64,000 bases of DNA from Nilaparvata lugens (GCF_014356525.2 NC_052504.1:100060501-100124500), one strand, 5' to 3'; counted from the stretch's first letter, positions 1-11,808 are shown. Translations and numbers: made by a program. Notes: generated from the letters alone by a model not told the origin.

Positions 1-243
1 TGAATAACGAGCGAAGCTCGGTGCCCCGATATTAATAATAATTTAAAAAATCTCTATTGAAATTAACCATAACAACAAAAAAAAACTATATAAGAACTTG
101 ATAAATTTTCTACAGCAATGGCCTTCAGGCCGTCTGCCATATTGTCGAAACATTTGTTTATTTATTATTCATCTACTTATACATTGATTCATACAATATG
201 ATTCTCAATTATGAATGATTGGGGAAGGAAACAACCGGCTTAA
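1..243. other. AT-rich sequence without recognised gene
   Basis: No open frame or splice pattern stands out. A short GC-richer motif, GAGCGAAGCTCGGTGCCC near position 9, resembles the ends of dispersed elements but is too short to classify. Confidence 0.4.
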
Positions 244-867
244 AGCTGTGCAAAGGCTAAAAATAAACTTTCTACTCGTGATATTTTTCAAAGTTTTTTG
301 AATTGTATATCATCAAGCTATTGAAATGGAAAAGTTTCCTCAGGAAAATTGTTTTTTTTTATCATTACTTTTTGAGATATGAGCGTCTAAAGATAAAATT
401 TTTGGGACAGAACATTTCAAATTCGGTATGAGATAAATCCGTGAGATTTAGAGGATAGATTCTTCATGGTATTGTTGATCTAGTAAAACAATTTTTTTTT
501 TGAAAATATCGATTTTTGAAAAAGTTATTCAATATTCCAAAAATAACTCAACTAAAGTTATTTTTGGTCATTTTAGCAAATTGAATAACTATCTTGAAAA
601 TTGATATTTTCAGAAAGTTTTTGTTTCACTAGATCAACAATATCATGGAAAATCCAGCCTCAAAATCTCATGGATTTATCTATTACCGGATTTGAAATAT
701 CCTGTCTCTAAAATTAGTTCTTTAGGCGCTCATATTTCAAAAGTCATAATCGGAAAAAAATTTTTTCCTGAGTAAACTTTATCATTTTGATAGCTTGATG
801 ATATACAAATCGGGAAACTTTGAAAATATCACGAGTAGAATGTTCATTTTTAGCCTTTGCACAGCCT
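244..867. repeat. Foldback element A, copy 1
   Basis: The left arm (starting GCTGTGCAAAGGCTAAAAA) and the right arm (ending TTTTTAGCCTTTGCACAGC) are inverted copies of each other, each close to 280 bp, meeting at about 510-600 around the motif AACTCAACTAAAGTTATTT. No coding capacity. Two further copies in the window, at 10.37-10.96 kb and 60.24-61.64 kb, define the family. The class is unknown; the shape is that of a foldback MITE. Confidence 0.8.
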
Positions 868-2264
868 CTGTTCCTTTTTATTTCGTTCCTTTAAAAAATA
901 TTTAAAAACTTGGGATTTAGAATTAAGAGGAGTTAAAAACCAAATTAGATGAGAATACTTCACCAAATCATCACTGATAACTGGAAAATACTGCATTCAT
1001 GATTGAAAATTTTAAAACTTGGAAAGAAACTCAAGTTTTCATGTTTGATATTTTACAATATAGTGATATTTTTTGACAAAATCCCAGTGTTTTTATCACA
1101 TGAGCCACATATGGCGACCACGTGCTCTCCTAAAATTTAAAAATTGTAGATTTCTGTTATTTGTTGCAACACGTGCTCTGAACATATTGTATTTAAGAAT
1201 ATGAACGCTCGAAGAGCTAGAATAATAAAAAGAACCGTTTCTCGAAACTATTGAGAATGCATTTGAATAGCTTACCTAGACAGACGCTGGGGCATTATTC
1301 TTTTGAAAATAGTTTGAGACAAAATCATTCTTTCCTAGAAATTTGCTAACAGTAACGTCAGTCACTGACACGGCTACAATAGAAACCACATGGTCCACTG
1401 TGCTTTGTGTCAACCCTTGTATATATCTATAGCATAAGTTGATGGCAGGTAAATGAAGATTGTGAATAGCGATATAGATAGATAGTTAGGAGAGAAGTAA
1501 TATAGATAGGTAGTTTACAATGTAACCACGTGGTTAGCATATGCTACAATTTTACCACGTGGTCAGCATATGAATATTATTGAAGCAATTATTTGATGAT
1601 CAGTTATTTGAATGGTGATCACATAAAACGATAAACATGATATATGAGTAAATGTATTTATAATTAGGTCATGAAGTAGATTAGGCTATATGTATAAAGT
1701 ATTCAACAATATAATGTTATATAATAAATTATAATTTAATAATTATTATAAGCTAATTAAGTTAGTTGAATCCGAATTCATAGGCTAAGGACAAATTTGT
1801 AAATAGAATAAATTAGGTATATTTGATTGAAACAGGTTGACAATGAGTATAAGAAACCTGCTTAATTAATTAAGTAGTAATTGATTGGTATCTTATTAAT
1901 TTGATTTATTCAACTCGATTGTAATGATTACTGTATGACATTGTATTTTGTTCATTTCATGTATTTATTATTGAAGTATTTGCTATATTAGATTTATAAG
2001 ATTGATTAGCCTACTGTATTAATCAAATCAATGCATTCAATTGTCAGTATCCAAACTTCAGAGTTTAAATATTGATAAAATATATGATATCATTTGTTTT
2101 AATAATGAAGGGGAGCCATAGTTTAAATGATTTAACATAATAAACATTATAGTGAATTCAAATTGATATTGAATCCATTTGTAAGCAGAATATTAGCTGA
2201 TGAGTTGAGTGTAGGCGGAGCTAGAGGGCGAAGGGTGATGAGGGGTGGAAAATCGTGGTTCTAG
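868..2264. other. AT-rich intergenic stretch
   Basis: No gene or recognised repeat. The only structure seen is a 19-bp direct repeat containing the palindrome CCACGTGG at 1525-1543 and 1554-1572, and related CACGTG hexamers near 1118 and 1169. Confidence 0.4.
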
Positions 2265-2427
2265 TATATAAACAGGCAGACCATGCCTTGCAAGTTAGTT
2301 GCATTTGAGTGGCAGTTAGTGCAGTTAGTGGCTAGTGCTGTTAGTCTCTTGGATTTGGACAGTGTTCAGTGTAGGAGTGAGTTTTGTTTCAGACTTCAAT
2401 TATCCTATAGGGAATTGACTGAGCCAG
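2265..2427 (+). promoter_or_regulatory. Possible TATA promoter and non-coding first exon
   Basis: TATATAAA at 2265-2272 is followed about 30 bp downstream by GTTAGTTGCA-type initiator-like sequence (about 2290-2300), then by sequence less AT-rich than its surroundings up to GAGCCAG|GTAAAG, a good splice donor with the exon ending at 2427. The arrangement fits an insect gene start on the plus strand with an untranslated first exon. The only ATG-led open frame (from 2283) would begin upstream of the expected start site. No second exon was found, so this is a candidate only. Confidence 0.3.
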
Positions 2428-2927
2428 GTAAAGATTGTATTTAGAATTTTCAATTTTTCTCATTTCAAATCCACACCACCCCACCCTAAAAAGCCCAAAT
2501 AACTATATCAAAACATAGCATCAAGTAAACAGCAAATTTAATATTAGCTCTTCTAAATACAAATCTGTAGATACAGTTTTAATTAACTTCTGAAGCTTAC
2601 AGTTGAAATTTTCTTCTAAGCACAAATAATAGTTTTTTAAAGCAAGGCTCCCCTAATCATATTCATTCTTTAAAATTATCAATCTTTTTATTTTTGACTA
2701 TAATCATATTTTTAACTAGAGTTGTTCAATATTTTGATTTATTACTTATTTTTCAAGTAACCTGATAAAAGTAATAGAAACTGTTTGTTAATTTTGTTGT
2801 TTAAAATTAAACTTGAACTGTTTGTACTTTCAAAAAACTCATAATCTTGTATTATATATAATCATTACTATATTTTGATCAATTTTTTATAAATCATATT
2901 AATTTAAAGTTCAATAAAAATTCATAA

Positions 2928-3159
2928 TTACCTTTGTTTTGCCTTTTATATTATCCTTGAATTGCAAAATTTCCAAAAACCTTGTATATACGTCGACGCG
3001 CAATTAAAAAAAGGAACATACCTGTCAAATTTCATGAAAATCTATTACCGCGTTCGCCGTAAATGTGCAACATATAAACATGAAAACATTCAAACATTTA
3101 AACATTAAGAGAAATGCCAAACCGTCGTCTTGAATCTGGATCTCACTTCACTCGGTCAA
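2928..3159 (-). mobile_element. Element D, fragment
   Basis: The minus strand begins TTGACCGAGTGAAG at 3159, preceded by A, and shares the family body (GGTTTGGCATTTCTC, ATTTACGGCGAA, GCGCGTCGACGTATATAC). It is cut off at about 2928 and lacks the CTAG end. Confidence 0.75.
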
Positions 3160-3165
3160 TTAATG

Positions 3166-3400
3166 AGGATTTGGTAACCCGTGCTGCGCAAGGGTTCAAT
3201 CAAAAACTTGACAAACTGGAAGCTTGCCCCACTGGAATATTGAATATGTAAGAATGGCCTATAACATCCTCGTTTAGTTGAGAATTTAAAGGATAAATTT
3301 CAAGGTAATCAATCCAGTAGTAACGTGAGATGCATCATTCGTGAATTTCTCTATTCCGTACGTGTATGAGCCAGCTCTTTTCTTTATAGATGTGAAGTAA
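3166..3400 (+). mobile_element. Element I (Helitron-like), fragment
   Basis: It carries the family sequence GGTAACCCGTGCTGCGCAAGGG, split here by one variant base from other copies, then AACTTGACAAACTGGAA and, at the far end, GTGAATTTCTCTATTCC and TGAGCCAGCTCTTTTC. These match the copies at 15.2-15.66, 37.38-37.58 and 60.09-61.73 kb. Confidence 0.65.
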
Positions 3401-3559
3401 TTACATTCAGAACACATCCACAGTTCAAGCACACAGTTAATGAAATGTGGCAACGTCGCGAACAGCTGATCAAGGTCATATCCATTTAGAGCATCGTTGG
3501 ATAAGATATAGAGGTCTTCAAAGAAGTACAAGATGAGAGAGATGGCGAATAGTGTTTAC

Positions 3560-4030
3560 TGTAATAGAGAGAGAGAGAGCGAGTTTGAAAGAGAGTGTGT
3601 GAGTGAGAGAGTGTGAGAGTGTTAGAGGAAGAGAGAAATTCAATGATACAAACGAGTTGGAATAATTTGTTGAAGTCGAAGATTGAGATAACAAGAGTGA
3701 AAATGAAAGAAAGAAGTTAAGTAGAAGGAGGAAAAAGAAGCAGTGGAAGGAGAAGAAGAGAGAGAAGAAAGAGAGAGAGAAGAGAAGAAGAAGAAGAAGA
3801 AAGTGAAGGAGTAGAAGAAGCAGAGGAAGAAGGAGGAGAAGAAGGAGAAAAAAAGGAGAAAAAGAGGAAGAAGAGAAGTTGAAGGAGAAGCAGGGGAAGA
3901 AGAAGAAGAAGAAGAAGAAGAAAAGAAGAGAAGAAGAAGAAGAAGAAGAAGAAGAAGAAGAAGGAGGAGGAGAAGGAGAAGAAGAGAAGAAAGGGAAAGA
4001 AGAAGAAAAAGGAGAAGAAAAATCAGAAGA
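3560..4030. repeat. Polypurine tract, (GA)n and (GAA)n
   Basis: Nearly uninterrupted purines on the plus strand, with (GA)n at 3565-3640 and (GAA)n/(GAG)n from about 3780 to 4020. The long frames it opens on both strands are low-complexity artefacts. Confidence 0.9.
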
Positions 4031-4193
4031 AAATGAACACGTGAATAATAAGTTCATTGAAGTCCAGTAACATTGAGTAAAACATTTTAGAAGTGGATTC
4101 TCTCCACTCGTTCTCACACTCACTTACTCTCTCTCACTTACTCTCTCTACTGACTCGCTCTCTCTTTCTCCCTCCCAACTCATTCTCTCTCCA

Positions 4194-4536
4194 TAGTGAG
4201 GTCCACGTTGAATGGCAGTGTTTGATTAGCAATGGTATTGCTGTCTTGTCTACCTTTCAACAAAACAGATCGCTATCACTTTCTCGCTTAGTTATGTGCC
4301 CGATCGTTTTAACAATGAAGAATCCATTAATTATTGACAAGATATGTCATCTTAATCATGAAAATTTATCATGAAGTTTTAAAAAGATATAATATCGTGC
4401 TTCATAAAATAGAATTGATTTTGTAACCAGAATGAACAGTTAATATTACATCAATAAACCTGACAAGACAGAGGATCGGCAACGTTGTTCTCCTATCTTT
4501 CTCCACTGCCATTATAATATCGTGGACCTCACTATA
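4194..4536. mobile_element. Element C (MITE), full copy
   Basis: Left end TATAGTGAGGTCCACG, right end CGTGGACCTCACTATA: a terminal inverted repeat of about 25-30 bp. The two ends are followed by different subterminal sequences (GTTTGATTAGCAATGGTATT on one side, GGAGAAAGATAGGAGAAC on the other, read inward), which lets each copy be oriented. Full copies are about 340-420 bp and have no coding capacity. TA at both outer edges fits a Tc1/mariner-type MITE; that class is inferred. Confidence 0.85.
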
Positions 4537-4549
4537 GTATTGGTATACA

Positions 4550-5030
4550 CTGTGCACTCATTCGCATAACTTTTATTCTCTCTTTCACTCTCTCTTGTCT
4601 TTCCCATTCCTTTCCTCCTTGCTCTTTCTCTTCCTCATTCTCTTTCTCTTCCTCTTTCTCATCCTCTTCTCTTCTCTTTCTCATCCTCTTTATATCTCCT
4701 TCCTCTTCCTCTTCTCCTCTCTAACCCACTATTCTTAAACTATTTCTCTTTCACTTCCTCTCCTGCCAACTTATTAGTCTTTCTCACTCACTCACTCTTT
4801 CTTACTCAATCTCTCTCCCTCTTTCTCCTCACTCTTCAACGCCTTCACATTCTCACCCACTTTCTCTCTCACTATTACACTCTCTCACACTCTCTCTATC
4901 TCTCTCTATCACTCTCTCTCTTTCTCACCCTCTTTTCCTCACTCTTTCAAGACCTTCACACACACACACACTCCCTCTATTGCGCTCTCTTCTCTCTCTC
5001 TCACTATCTCTCACTCTTGTATTGTTCTTA
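4550..5030. repeat. Polypyrimidine tract, (CT)n with (CA)n
   Basis: CTCTCTC/TTCTC-rich over nearly 500 bp, with a short (CA)n at 4958-4971. No gene. Confidence 0.85.
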
Positions 5031-5039
5031 TTCACAGTG

Positions 5040-5355
5040 AATTCATTCAAATATCATAATAATTCACATCCTTTTGGAACCGTTTCGTAGTTTATCACAT
5101 CCAGCTAAAACCGACTGTGGCCGGCGGCAGTAGCCTTTAGTACCACACACTTTGAAAGCGGTTCTCGTGTTTAGCTAACAATTTCTCGTGTAGCCAGCAA
5201 TTATTTCCCGTGTAACAATAACAAACTACTAGTGTTTTGGCCAACAACAGTTGTTTTGTTGTTGAAATTGTTGTTAAAAGTGGTCCCGTGTTGTCGGAGT
5301 GCTTTGAAGTGGAGGTGTTGTGTTATGAATAACGGATTACATCGTTGATTGTCGG
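5040..5355 (+). promoter_or_regulatory. Possible 5' untranslated exon with splice donor
   Basis: Between a pyrimidine tract and an element C end lies a 300-bp segment of normal complexity ending in GTCGG|GTGAGTTTT (exon end 5355). Its texture, with CAACAACAG and TTGTTGTTG runs and only a seven-codon ATG frame, is that of an insect 5' UTR. No promoter motif or second exon was found. Confidence 0.2.
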
Positions 5356-5398
5356 GTGAGTTTTGCTTGATAAATTGAATTGTCATGAAAATTGTGTT

Positions 5399-5490
5399 AT
5401 AGTGAGGTCCACGTTATAATGGCAGTGGAGAAAGATAGGGGACACACGTTGCGATCCTCTGTCTTGTCCCATCCTTCTATAGGGGATTTT
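5399..5490. mobile_element. Element C, one end only
   Basis: TATAGTGAGGTCCACG followed by the GGAGAAAGATAGG subterminal sequence; after about 90 bp the match is lost. Confidence 0.7.
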
Positions 5491-5843
5491 TGGAATACAT
5501 ACTGCAAATTTATTGTTAGAATTATCATTTTCATGGGATAGAATAATCTACTCATGAATGGAATGAATATACCTTCTTTATTTGACTCTTTTCCTACATC
5601 TAGAATAAAAAGATAATGGAAGTTCAAATAAGAAGATGGTATATAGAATAGGAAGATATACCTATATTATGGAAATTATTCACGTTCAGTCTGTTATCCT
5701 CAAACTGTTCAAAATTGTCTAGAGGACAGTCACGCGAGGATTACATGGGCTGCCAACCTGGAAAACGAAATTCCAAAACTACATACAAAAGTTACATATT
5801 GTAAAAGAAACAATTATTGTGCGGCAATTTGCCGCGGGCGCGA

Positions 5844-7076
5844 CTACTGCGTTTTAATAAAATATAATTGATTATTTCAAACGAAAATGATCAGTTGATT
5901 GACCGAACTAAGTGAGGTCTAAGATTCAGTCGAAGGTTTTTGCATTTCTCTTCATGTTAATATGTTGCGCATTTACGGCGAAACGCCTTAATAGATCATC
6001 ATGAAATTCGACAGGAATGTTCCTTTTTAAATTGCGCCTTGAAATATGAACAAGCTTTTGGGAATTTTGAATTTCAAGGATAATATAAAAGGGAAAGGAG
6101 CCTCCTTCATACGTAAATATTGGACTCAAAATCAGAGTATAGAATTATTCATCATGAATCAGCTGTTGAGTGGATTATAAATTGCATGCCATGACGCAAG
6201 CAATTTAATATCTCAATGTAACTTGGTAAAAAATCAGCGGCTGTGTGGACTATTAATTGCATGCATTTTTCATGAACTACTATTGATAGCAGCAATAACG
6301 CATGCAATTAATAACATAGTATTGTCTCTCGACCTTCCTTGCTTAAACTCGGCTGTCCTGTTGCCAGTATGTCTTGGAGGAGATTAGCTTTCGATGTTAG
6401 CATTTTCATGAAATTTGACATGAATGTTCCTTTTTAAATTGAGCGTTGACTTATATACAAAAATTTTGGAAATTTTGGATTTCAAGGATAATCTAAAAGG
6501 AAAAGGAGCCTCCTTCATACGTCATTGAAGTAGAAATCAGACTATACAATTATTCATCATAAATCAGCTGTCGAGTGGATTATAAATTGCATGCCATGAC
6601 GCATGCAATTCAATATATCGATGTAACTTGGTGAAAGATCAGCTCCTGTGTGGACTATTAATTGCATGCATTATTCATGAACTATTGATAGCATGCAATA
6701 ACGCATGCAATTAATAACATAGTATTGTCTCTCGACCTTCCTCTGCTTTGAACTCGGGCTGTCCTGTTACCAGTATGTCTTGAAGGAGATTAGCTTTCGA
6801 TGTTAGCATTTTTGATACATCAACCCCAACAGCCATTAGCCGATTTCACACCGATATCTCGCCGACACGACATATCAACAGAATTTACTCTGATGGACAG
6901 TATAAGAGGAGGCTGTGGTTTAGAGCTGCGCGAAGTCTGCTGTTCACAGAACTACTAGTATCACATCAATAAACCTGTATCAGCTACTGTCTATAGAATG
7001 CATTGACAAGAGAGAGGATCGGCAACGTTGTTCTCCTATCTTTCTCCAGTGACACTATAACGTGGACCTCACTTTG
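5844..7076. mobile_element. Element C split by element D
   Basis: C sequence (AATAAAATATAATTGATT at about 5855) stops at 5898 and resumes at 6959 with TATCACATCAATAAACC, running to CGTGGACCTCACT at 7076. Removing 5899-6958 restores the C order CAGTTGA|TATCACATC. The outer left part of C is missing. Confidence 0.75.
5899..6958 (+). mobile_element. Element D (Helitron-like), with internal duplication
   Basis: Starts TTGACCGAACTAAGTGAGG after A and ends TTCACAGAACTACTAG before T, with no target duplication. Internally a segment of about 400 bp is present twice in tandem: 6000-6403 and 6404-6815, both containing GTATGTCTTG and GGAGATTAGCTTTCGATG. Insertion between A and T, a CTAG 3' end and a small hairpin (GTTC-ACA-GAAC) next to it fit a Helitron-like element. 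The canonical 5' TC is absent. Confidence 0.7.
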
Positions 7077-7204
7077 GGCAGGTGTGAGGGGTGATCATGA
7101 GTCTACTTAGGGAATTCTCGGTCCCACAGACCAGAAGTGTCTCAAATATCCCCGGTCTGCCAGACCAGACCAGAAGGGGTTCGAAGCAATCGTCGATATT
7201 GAAT

Positions 7205-7275
7205 TTATTCCGTGCTCTGCAAGGGTTTGATTAGAAACTTGACAAACTGGAAACTTGATGTACTGGAGTCTTGGA
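7205..7275 (+). mobile_element. Element I, short fragment
   Basis: CGTGCTCTGCAAGGGTTTGAT, here with small differences, then AACTTGACAAACTGGAA, as in the other I copies. Confidence 0.5.
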
Positions 7276-7285
7276 GGATCATTCA

Positions 7286-7758
7286 TTGACCGAGCGAAGT
7301 GAGGTCTAAGATTGAAGTCGACGGTTTTGCATTTCTCTCTATGTTTATTGACCGAGCGAAGTGAGGTCTGAGATCCAAGTCGACGGTTTGGCATTTCTCT
7401 CAATGTTTAAATGTTTGAATGTTTATATGTTGCGCATTTACGGCGAAACACTGTGCTATTTTTCCATGAAATTCGACAGGTATGTTCCTTTTTTTATTGC
7501 GCGTCGACGTATATACAAGGTTTTTGGAAATTTTGCATTTCAAGGATAATATGAAAGGAAATATGGAGCCTCCTTCATACGCCAATATCAGAGTAAAAAT
7601 CAGACTATAAAATCATTTATCATAAATCAGCTGACAAGTGATTACACAGATGTGTGGAGAAGCCAGTCTATTACTGTATCTCCATAAGGTCCATTGTTTC
7701 AATCAGGTACTTGTAGATGAGAATACTGTGTGAGGTCTACTGTTCATAGAACTACTAG
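7286..7758 (+). mobile_element. Element D with duplicated 5' end
   Basis: The first 60 bp (A|TTGACCGAGCGAAGTGAGG to CATTTCTCT) occur twice, at 7286 and 7348. The body then runs to ATAGAACTACTAG|T at 7758. This is the shortest complete D copy, about 410 bp from the second start. Confidence 0.75.
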
Positions 7759-7765
7759 TATGTTT

Positions 7766-8547
7766 ATATTTTTGTTAATTTCATTTCCGCATTTACAGCG
7801 AAACGCAGCAATAGATTTTCATGAAATTTGACAAGTTTGTTCAAATTTTTGAATTTCGCGTCGACGTATACAAACAGTTTTTTGAAATTTCGCATTTTAA
7901 GGATAATACAAAGGGAGAAGGAGTCCCCTTTGAACGCCAATATTACCGTAAATTCAGACTTCAGAATTATTCATTATAAATCAGCTGTCTAGTGGACTAT
8001 AATACTACCCGTTCAGAAACATCGAACATCTTGAAAATTTATCTTTCCATCAACGTTAGTGGACAGTTGTCTACTAGCTTTGTCTTTCCATAAGCTAAGG
8101 CCATGACTCTAGTTTGAAGTTATTGATAGGATTTTTTTTTCGTTTTTCTTTTTTATCTGATGATAAAAATTGCAACGGATATTATTGAAAAGAAATTGAT
8201 TTCTAAAATCTTGAAAAGTGAGAAATGAAGTTTGAAGGGAATCAGCATTATGGTAGTTTATTTTGATAATTTCAACACACCGATTTTTCGCCAACACGGC
8301 AACACAGAATGTTCTCTGATGGGTTGATTGCATTGGCGGATCGACGGCAGCCAGACCTGATAACAGCGCTCACACTCACATTCCGGGACGACACGTCACA
8401 GTACGATAGGACAGGAAGCTCTATGTTTATTTAGGATTTTTTCTAGACATTTTAAATTGATAAATTATTTGATTATTTTTGAGAAAACATAACAAAAGGT
8501 CAATGCAACTTATTGAGCGCGAGGTCTACTGCTCACAGAACTACTAG
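7766..8547 (+). mobile_element. Element D, 5'-truncated long form
   Basis: It starts inside the family at about 7766 (CATTTACAGCGAAACGC near 7790), carries the long 3' region also seen at 58.13-58.45 kb in reverse (GTTCGA, GTCGTCCCGG motifs), and ends CACAGAACTACTAG|T at 8547. Confidence 0.7.
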
Positions 8548-8770
8548 TAGAACAAGCGTTCTCACTTTTGACTCACTGAAGGCCAAAGTCGTTGTCCGTC
8601 TGTTTGTATGTTCTACAATAACTTAAGAAACAATTTGAGCTTCAAACTTTGAACACGTATTTCTTTACGTCATCCTTTTCCAGGATATAAAATAAAATTG
8701 AAATTACAAAGGGAAAAAATTCTTGTGATTTTATCATTTAGTCAGCTGAAGAATTCATTGCATGTAATTA

Positions 8771-9875
8771 TTGTCCGAACGTAGTGAGGTCTATGTTCTG
8801 ACTCGGATTTTCTTTTCATTTCATTTATTTATCGTCAGATTACATCAATTTTTGAGTAACACTCATTTGACTGGTGACATGTCATACTAGAACAAAATTA
8901 TATTTAAAAGACTTGGTTCTAACTTCTTGAAAGTAAAATAAATAAATACACTCTATGATGTATCTCATCAAATTCACATGGAAATGAAAGTCACAAAAAG
9001 TTAAGTTACACTCTACAGCCCCTTCTCACAAATTAAAATTCGGCAGCAGAGTATAGGGCTTTCTCTACTAGCATTTTCTGACTGTTAGTTTGAATTTGTT
9101 ATTGAATCTAGATTTATGATGGCTGCAGGTAATTTATTAGCATAAAAGTATATTCCAGAGTAGAATGGAATTTTTCTAGAGCTGTGTGCCTATTACTGTC
9201 TGTCTGTATTGATGTATGTAACGCGATTACGGCCAAACGCGTTGATAGAACTCTATGAGATTTGGCAGGAATATTCCTTTTACAACTGCGCGTCGATGTA
9301 TAAGTACACAAGGTTTTTGGAATTTTGCATTTTTAGGAATATATGAGAAGAAAATGAATTCTTCCATACTCTGATATCACTATATAATATTATATCATCT
9401 ACTCTGAAGATAGGATTAATCAGACTATAGAATTATTCAAATAAATCAGCTGACAAGTAGTGGATTACACAGATGGCGAGAACCCGTGTCTATTTCTATA
9501 ATAGACTATAAAAGTCTATAGTTTCAATCAATACCTTCAAAAGTACTGCATCTTCAAGGTCTTTGGATTGAATATCCGTTCTGCAGTAATGGTAGTATTA
9601 TGCGTGCCATCAGTATCAATATCCTCACATTTGAAAAAATATAATTTGATAGATGATTAAAAATAATGAAATGAACTAGATAATGCTGAAGAAAATATAA
9701 TATTTTTGATTGTAAAAAATTCATTTTCACATGATGGAAAGATTATCACGGAACTGGATGAATTATGAAATACAAATTCAAACGTGAACTGAGTTTGTTG
9801 ACATTTCAAACAGGTAACATCAGATACTTGTGGATGAGGAAACTGCGTGAGGTCTATTGTTCACAGAACTACTAG
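8771..9875 (+). mobile_element. Element D, long copy
   Basis: A|TTGTCCGAACGTAGTGAGG at 8771; CTAG|T at 9875. Its 3' third (GGTCTTTGGATTGAATATCC at 9559 onward) matches the copy at 42.8-43.7 kb and gives the empty site for the MITE M inserted there. Confidence 0.7.
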
Positions 9876-10203
9876 TAACAGTTTTCCCATTCATTCATAA
9901 TATCAGCTGAGGCTATTTGGGAGCTATCACATAGACATACATTTATTATCTGACACATGATTTCAGCTGTTTGATATTTTACTACATAACTTTTATAACA
10001 ATAATAAATCAACAAACTGATACGGGTTAAGATATCAATGTGCGGCCAATCATTTTCTCTTGGAACTATGTATCGAAATCATGTATCATGAATTTGGATT
10101 TATATGAGGGACAAATATGTTGAAGAGATGGAGTGATTTTTCATATCAAATAAGAACCCTAATGAAACCAACGATCAATATTATTCTTGTGAAAGAAATA
10201 TTT
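9876..10203. other. AT-rich stretch, nothing recognised
   Basis: No open frame, splice pattern or match to the repeat families of this window was seen. Confidence 0.4.
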
Positions 10204-10286
10204 AGCTGTTCCCAAAATTCTCACCAACTCTGTATTATTGAAAGTTGCGGGTTTCGAAGATCACAAGACCGCAGTTTTCTAGCGGG

Positions 10287-11270
10287 ACATTAGGCCTGTT
10301 CAGAGCTCGGGATTTATCTAGACTTTAATGTCTAGATCTCTATAGAACTCTAAAGTTCTAGACTTCAATGCTGTGCAAAGACTGAAAATAAACTTTCTAC
10401 TGGTGATTTTTTTCATAGTTTTTCAATATGTATAGCATCAAGCTATAAAAATGGAAAAGCTTTCTCAGGAAAACATTTTTTTCCCGATAATTACTTATTG
10501 AGATATGAGCGCCTAAAGTTTAAATTTTTGGAACAGAACATTTCAAATTCGGTAAGAGTTCAATCCATGAGATTCAGAGGATAAATTCTTCACGGTATTG
10601 TTGATTGGATAAAACAAGATCCTTTGGAAATATCAATTTTAGAAAAAGTTATTCAATTACCCAAAAATAACTCAACTAAAAGTTAATTTTAGTCATTTTT
10701 AGTGAATTGAATAACTTTCTCAGAAATTTATATCTTCAGGAAATTACCAAGAAGAATTCATCCTCTAAATTTCATGGATTCATCTCTCATCGAATTTTAA
10801 ATGTTCTTTCCAAAAAAATGTAAACTTTAGGCACTCATATTTCTAAAAGTAATGATTGGGATAAATTAATGTTCCCCTGAGAAAACTATTTCATTTCGAT
10901 AGCTTGATGATATACAAATCCAGGAAGTTTGGGTTTATTTTTAGCCTTTGCATGGCCTTAAACAGCTGGAGTCAGAAAAATTGACTTTCCGAAACGGGGC
11001 GTAGTCGCCGTTTTTACGATAATCTTCATTTTCTCATTTCTATAATTGGAAACGTTTTTCCTTGACGAAATGGAACATGCCTGGATAATTCAAAATAGCT
11101 GAAACTTCACACCATTTTCTCTTTATCTAATTTTTTGTTCATTTTCTAGTTTTTTCGAAATTCAATTAAAACGTGGACCGCCACTACGCCCCGTCACGGA
11201 AAGCCAATTTTCTCACTCCAGCTGTTTAAAGTCGTTAAACTCAGCGAATCCCGTGCTCGGAAACCGGTCC
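10287..11270. mobile_element. Element P (MITE) carrying foldback A
   Basis: The outer ends are inverted (CAGAGCTCGGGATTT at left, AATCCCGTGCTCGG at right), as are the inner segments AAACAGCTGGAGTCAGAAAA (10971) and TCTCACTCCAGCTGTTTAAA (11210-11229). CCGAAACGGGGCGTAGT and ACTACGCCCCGT continue the pairing inward. Foldback A occupies 10371-10957 inside the left arm. A second P copy is at 44.37-46.12 kb. Confidence 0.65.
10371..10957. repeat. Foldback element A, copy 2
   Basis: GCTGTGCAAAGACTGAAAA at the left, TTTAGCCTTTGCATGGC at the right, with the palindromic body of the 244-867 copy. It sits inside element P. Confidence 0.75.
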
Positions 11271-11540
11271 TCAGCTGTTTCCAAAATTTCTACCAATTCT
11301 TTATTATTCAAAGATCACAATATTGCAGTTTCCTAGTGAGTTCTCCAATCCGGGGGGAAACCGGCCCTTAGCTGTTTCCAAAATTTTCATCAATTCTGTA
11401 TTATTTGAAGCTGCGGGTTCCAAAGATCACGATATCGCAGTTTTCTAGCGAGTTCTCCAACCCAGGGGTCACTAGCTTTTTTGTTGCGTAAAGCCACTAT
11501 TTTTGAGCAGTGCTCAAGTGAAATGCAACATGTCGGTTCG

Positions 11541-11697
11541 TCAGAGCCGGTTGCAGAAACGCCGGTTACATTTGAATCGTCATTGATTCCACGAGAACCA
11601 GTCAGAGAAGCCGTCTTATTAGAAAGACCTTTTCTGATTGGTTCCTGTGAAATTAATCACGGTTAGAATTTAACCGGCTTTCATGCAACCGGCTCTA
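11541..11697. mobile_element. Element R (MITE)
   Basis: Terminal inverted repeats AGAGCCGGTTGCAGAAACGC and GCTTTCATGCAACCGGCTCT, with an inner CAGAGAAG/TTCTGATTGG pairing. About 157 bp. Related copies at 36.77-36.88 and 49.05-49.19 kb. It lies just beyond the poly(A) signal of the minus-strand gene. Confidence 0.75.
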
Positions 11698-11752
11698 AGA
11701 CTTTGATAGGTGGATAAGAGAGTATCCCAATATCTTCAGATAAAGATTCAGT

Positions 11753-11762
11753 TTTATTTATT
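11753..11762 (-). terminator. Overlapping AATAAA poly(A) signals
   Basis: On the minus strand AATAAATAAA lies 47-56 nt after the stop codon of the five-exon gene, the usual position for a polyadenylation signal. Confidence 0.55.
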
Positions 11763-11808
11763 CTGAATGCATTACTCAGGAAAGAGCAGAATCAACTTTT
11801 GATTAGAA

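Larger units (their letters stand above)
10204..11466. repeat. Three 90-bp tandem units split by element P
   Basis: Units with CTGTATTATT...TTGCAGTTTTCTAGCG lie at about 10204-10286, 11273-11360 and 11377-11466. Element P (10287-11270) separates the first from the second. Confidence 0.55.

Noticed and set aside
3518..4123. 201-codon minus-strand and 63-codon plus-strand frames
   Set aside because: Translated (GA)n/(GAA)n simple sequence: poly-Ser/Phe/Leu and poly-Lys/Glu. No gene signals.
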